DNA of 14,158 bases, from the NCBI GenBank assembly GCA_013365365.1, contig JABVXU010000949.1, positions 1 through 14,158 of the forward strand. The letters run 5' to 3'. Of this stretch, positions 10,637 through 14,158 are shown piece after piece. Positions within the stretch are counted from its first letter, which is position 1, and the number at the start of each line of letters is the position of its first letter. The DNA is from Cruorifilaria tuberocauda (taxonomy: Eukaryota > Nematoda > Chromadorea > Rhabditida > Onchocercidae). A model generated the notes under the pieces. The model saw only the letters and a program-made list of their open reading frames with translations, was not told where the DNA came from and did no database searches. A program made the position numbers and the translations under genes.

Positions 10637-10667
10637 TACGACAGATACAACAGATATACCTGTCGTA
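10637..10667. repeat. Inverted repeat, 8-bp perfect arms
   Basis: TACGACAG (10637-10644) and CTGTCGTA (10660-10667) are exact reverse complements around a 15-nt loop. It lies inside the minus-strand 46-codon open frame at 10616-10756. Confidence 0.6.
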
Positions 10668-11783
10668 GGGCAAATGACCAATTGACCTGAAGATATATTC
10701 TCAGAAAACGATATACGTGAGCTTCTTTTTGCCGGCCATTTGAATAACATCTTCATTGCTACGATATGGCACTGTTAACGTTTTAATTACAGCCATGAAA
10801 AAAAAGAAAAATTGCAAAAGCGATTATGAGTACAACTAAATCGTCTAGATTCACAATGCCTAGAATCCACACGTAAATCCACATGATCGTACACGTAGGA
10901 CAACTATAAAAGAAGTTAGCTAAGATCAATTTTTAAATTTTCACGTTATTTTAGCTTACCCATAGCAAACTTGCGTGTCTAGTTCCCTGTTGTTTCTTGC
11001 AGCTTAGAATCAAGTACAGTATATCAGATAATTTAATTTAATTTAATTTAAAGAAATTTAATGCTTGGAAAAAGTTTTTTTTTTAGAATTTCCAAAGAAT
11101 GCTATGCGGAATTTCCACTCACTTACGTTCTTTAAATTTTTTCTGCAGAAACAATTAATGTTTATTTTGCTTAAAATTACTTCAAAATTTTAAATTTTAA
11201 AAGGTTATAAATAAAAAAAAACAGCAAGAAGAATGAATGATATGAATGATAAAAAGTTTTATATTTTTCAATACATTCAATCGAGGAATTTGTTTATTTC
11301 GTTGATAAAGAAAAAGTTTTTTTCGATTTAAATTTTAAATTTGTTAAATTTGATGATTAAAATTACTATTGTTTTGCTTATATTTGCTAAATTAACACTT
11401 ATCATTATCACGCTAAAATCCTATAATTTCAGTGGAATAAATAAATAATAAAGTAAATAAGAAAACGAGTAAATAAGTAAAAGTAAATAAGTAACAATAA
11501 TTAATATTAATTACGGATGTTATTTTCACCAATACTAGAGTAATAGAGTAGGTAGGAAGAAAAAAAAGGAAGAAAAATTCCTCTAAAGCAAAATTGACTA
11601 TACTGTTTGATAGTTAGTGATAACTTTAATAGAAACTATTACTATTAGAAATGATATGTTTCGAACACTGATAAAGATAAAAATGCAATTGTTAGGTTTG
11701 TTTAGAACAATTCAATAGTACTGTAAGAGCAATAGAATTCATTATTTAAAAATAAAATAATAAAGTAAAATGATTACTTTAAC

Positions 11784-11840
11784 TAAAAGTAGAACGATTC
11801 GTAAAACTGAAAATAAAAGTAGAACGATTTGTAAAGCTTA
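11784..11840 (+). repeat. Two-copy 30-bp direct repeat
   Basis: The segment beginning TAAAAGTAGAACGATT at 11784 recurs at 11814 with a couple of substitutions. Minor tandem repeat; no function apparent. Confidence 0.8.
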
Positions 11841-11945
11841 TCTGATGAAACAATAATATTAATCAATTACGATTAATATAATTATAATGACAATTAATAA
11901 TGAGTAATAAAGAGTCTGCCATATTTATCGCATATTTCTCATATT

Positions 11946-12755
11946 ACTAACTGTTATACTTATTTCACAAATAAAATATAACAAAAAAAATAATAAACAA
12001 AAATTGTATAGAGTATAAAATGAAGTTAAAATTGCAAAGTGCAAATTCATTTAGTAATTCATTTGTTTCATTGTTCTTTTTATTTATTTATTTATTTTAT
12101 TTATTTATTTTATTTATTTATTCTATTTATTTATTTATTTATTTATTTTATTTATTTTATTTATTTATTTTATTTATTTATTTTATTTATTTATTTTATT
12201 TTATCTTATTTATTTATTTTATTTACTTATTTATTTGTTTATTTATTTATTTTATTTAATTTAATTTATTTATTTTATTTATTTATTTTATGTATTTTAT
12301 TTATTTATTTTATTTACTTTATTTATTTGTTTATTATTGTTGTCTTCAATTTCTTTTATCGTCAGTTTTTAATTAAAGAAAAAGAAAGGAATGTTAATTA
12401 AATTGAATATTAAGGAATGTTAATTTAATTAAAGAAAAAAGAAAGGAATGTTTTTAAGTAAGGAAAAAAGAGAAATAAATAAAAGTGATGACATGATATG
12501 ATGTGTACTAGCTATTACACTTATTTCGCAAATAAAATATAGCAAAAAAAAAGTAAACAAAAACTTTATAAACTGTAAAATAAAATTAAAATTGCAAATT
12601 GCATTCATACATTCAGTAATTTCTTCTTTTTCTTTCATTTAATTGTTGTTATTTCCGGTTTATTTTTTATCTTTGATTTTTTAATTGAGGAAAAAAAAAA
12701 GAAAAGGAATGTTATATGAGAGAAATAAATAAAAATAATGATACGATATGTACCC
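11946..12755 (+). repeat. Diverged head-to-tail duplication (units 561 and about 249 bp)
   Basis: Unit 1 (11946-12506) and unit 2 (12507-12755) start with the same roughly 110-nt stretch (ACTARCTRTTAYACTTATTT, then CRCAAATAAAATATARC and a later AAATTGCAAA). Both end with AAAGGAATGTT and AGAAATAAATAAAA followed by an ATGATAYGATRTGTAC-like stretch. The length difference is mostly the TTTA/TTTTA array, present only in unit 1. The short motif AAGGAATGTTAAT is itself repeated near 12386-12452. Confidence 0.8.
12076..12335 (+). repeat. TTTA / TTTTA microsatellite array
   Basis: About 260 nt of mixed TTTA and TTTTA units with rare interruptions. It lies inside unit 1 of the larger duplication. Overlapping plus-strand frames here read as endless Tyr-Leu-Phe-Ile and are artefacts of the repeat, not proteins. 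Confidence 0.95.
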
Positions 12756-13227
12756 AAGAGGGCATTCCATTCATACAACAAGTTTTTAACAATGATAATG
12801 TTAATGATAGTGAAATGAAAAGTGGAAGTACTGGTTTTAATTTCACTTCAATCTTTCCCTAACTTTTCATTTTCATCTAAAATAAGGGTAAAAAAAGTGG
12901 AGAAGAAGAAGAAAAGAATAGAGAAAAAAAGAAAAGAAAGAAAATTCATTTCATTTTTATCGCTAAAAATCATTATCAGTATCATACCATTGCAATAATT
13001 ATTGTTTTCGTTATTTTTATAAAAAATTTTTTGATACTTTTTACTTGTATGTTTACTTCTTCCAGATAATATATTACAGTACGATATTGCAAATATCCAA
13101 ATATCGTATAAAAATATTTTCAAATATTTTAATTTATTATTATTGAAATTAATTCTCATTGATTTACAGTGAAAAAAAAATCTTTTTTGCAAAGTTAAAT
13201 GAAGTAATTACTTAGCTTTTTCATTCC

Positions 13228-13282
13228 AAAAAAATAAATATATAATTTCAAGTTTCAAAAAGATAAATATATAATTTCAAAT
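13228..13282 (+). repeat. Two-copy 29-bp direct repeat
   Basis: ATAAATATATAATTTCAA occurs at 13234 and 13263 with similar flanks, a simple local tandem duplication. Confidence 0.8.
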
Positions 13283-13338
13283 TCCATTCGAAAAAGTATT
13301 TTTTTCATACTAAATTATAAAATAAATATAAAATAAAT

Positions 13339-13433
13339 ATATTCATTGGTATTTTCATATCAGTGAATATTAGTTTTCATATCAATTCATTGGTATGAAA
13401 ATATTATTTCCATATCGCTGAATATATTCATTT
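13339..13433. repeat. Cluster of overlapping inverted and direct repeats
   Basis: ATATTCA...TGAATAT pairs across 13339-13370, TTTTCATA...TATGAAAA across 13374-13401, and the palindrome TGAATATATTCA follows near 13420-13431. ATTCATTGGTAT is also directly repeated (about 13341 and 13386). This could be a decayed MITE-like element or nested duplications; no target-site duplication was established. Confidence 0.5.
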
Positions 13434-13853
13434 TTTATTTTTCAAAAATATTTTTATGATAGTTTTTATGTTTTATGAAAATATTTATCAAATCAATAAT
13501 TTTTTAAATAAAAATTAATCTATTATTTATATTAAATAATTTTTCCGTTAAAAAAATGGCAAAAATGATAATTACTTGAGGAATTAAAATAAGAAAATTC
13601 AATTTTCAAGTATTTCAATACTGAGGACAAAATGATTTGGCAATAATTTTGGTTAATTAAAAATTTACATCTAATTTGGTAGTATTAACTGATACTTAAG
13701 ATAATAAATTATTCGAAGACAATATCAGAAATGTAATACAAATTATTCGAAAGAAATTTTAGAAATAAAATTTAAATTTTCATTGCAATGCAGTAATATG
13801 CTTACAGTTTCCCAAGTATAAATTAATTACAGTTATTACAGTTACAAAGTATA

Positions 13854-14113
13854 AGTAATGGTACAATCTTTAGTAATTTATAATTGATAATAATTAATTA
13901 TTTTGTTAAATATATTAATTCAAAATGATACTGTCTAAGTTTGTGAACTCTCTCCCTTTCTCTTTCTCTCCCTCTCTCTCTCTCCCTCTCTCTCTCACCA
14001 AATATGAGTGAGTAATGGTACAATGTCTAGTAATAGTAATTTATAAATAGTAATAATTAATTGTTTTTGCTGAATATAATAATTCAAAATGATACTGTCT
14101 AAGTATTTGCGAA

Positions 14114-14158
<45 letters not shown>
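13854..14158 (+). repeat. Tandem duplication of a ~157-164 bp unit ending in (CT)n, cut by the window end
   Basis: Copy A begins AGTAATGGTACAAT at 13854 and copy B at 14011. Both continue to CAAAATGATACTGTCTAAGT (13921 and 14085), then a GAACTCTCTC entry into a CT tract (about 13947-13996 and 14112-14158). The growing offset (157 to 164) shows small indels between copies. Copy B's CT tract is purer and runs off the window, so more copies may follow. Confidence 0.9.

Larger units (their letters stand above)
9617..11945. other. Long intergenic region upstream of guanylate kinase
   Basis: Contains the guanylate kinase leader and presumably its promoter. Two higher-GC patches, about 9955-10075 and 10616-10905, stand out from the AT-rich background and carry short open frames (see findings). 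A (TTTAA)4 run lies at 11032-11051, degenerate AAGTAAAT-type repeats at about 11440-11500, and a two-copy 30-bp repeat at 11784-11840. No tRNA, snRNA or known protein was recognised. Confidence 0.5.
12756..13853. other. AT-rich intergenic spacer with polypurine tract
   Basis: No gene recognised. A polypurine tract runs from about 12889 to 12942 (GAA/GAAA-rich on the plus strand). A two-copy repeat and a cluster of inverted repeats are listed separately. Open frames here are lysine/phenylalanine-rich products of base bias. Confidence 0.5.

Noticed and set aside
10660..10760. TGA read as selenocysteine in a second minus-strand frame starting at the ATG at 10795
   Set aside because: No homologous selenoprotein was recognised and no SECIS-like structure was seen; an ordinary stop is simpler.
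12020..12401. Two overlapping plus-strand frames of 79 and 120 codons rich in Tyr, Leu, Phe and Ile
   Set aside because: They are read straight through the TTTA/TTTTA microsatellite, which has no stop in several frames.
12429..13192. Minus-strand frames of 69 and 114 codons
   Set aside because: Lys/Asn/Phe-rich products of AT bias and a polypurine tract, overlapping recognised repeats, with no motif or splice context.
9617..14158. tRNA genes, CRISPR arrays, transposase genes
   Set aside because: Looked for B-box GGTTCRANYCC-like sequences, evenly spaced repeats with unique spacers, and DDE-type ORFs; none found.

Overview
The window is AT-rich (roughly three quarters A+T by eye) eukaryotic DNA. 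It carries three intron-containing protein genes, all on the minus strand, between about 1490 and 9616, followed by a gene-poor, repeat-rich stretch to the end. Short introns (75-496 nt) ending mostly in TTTCAG or TTTTAG, the AT bias and the microsatellites point to a nematode. A filarial or other spirurid worm is my best guess; that is inference, not read from a diagnostic sequence.

In transcription order (right to left) the genes are: (1) guanylate kinase, five coding exons, 203 aa, 9616 to 8078; (2) the mitochondrial 12S rRNA adenine dimethyltransferase TFB1M (KsgA/Dim1 family), seven exons, 364 aa, 7214 to 4775; (3) a BUD22/SRFBP1-family nucleolar protein, eight exons, 360 aa, 4205 to 1490. 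I built the models exon by exon. Each joins in frame across GT...AG introns, each start is preceded by an in-frame stop, and each carries the family hallmarks in order. Genes 2 and 3 both concern small-ribosomal-subunit maturation (mitochondrial and nucleolar), and gene 1 makes GDP for nucleotide pools. The three could be one operon, but the gaps (863 and 569 nt) do not prove it.

The rest holds no recognisable gene. From 1 to 1489 is AT-rich spacer with one good hairpin. From 9617 to 11945 is spacer with two patches of higher GC (about 9955-10075 and 10616-10905) that look faintly coding, including two tiny ORFs each preceded by an acceptor-like AG. From 11946 to 12755 is a diverged head-to-tail duplication whose first copy has swollen with a TTTA/TTTTA array. 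From 13854 to the end is another tandem duplication, each copy ending in a (CT)n tract. No transposase, tRNA, rRNA or CRISPR array was seen.
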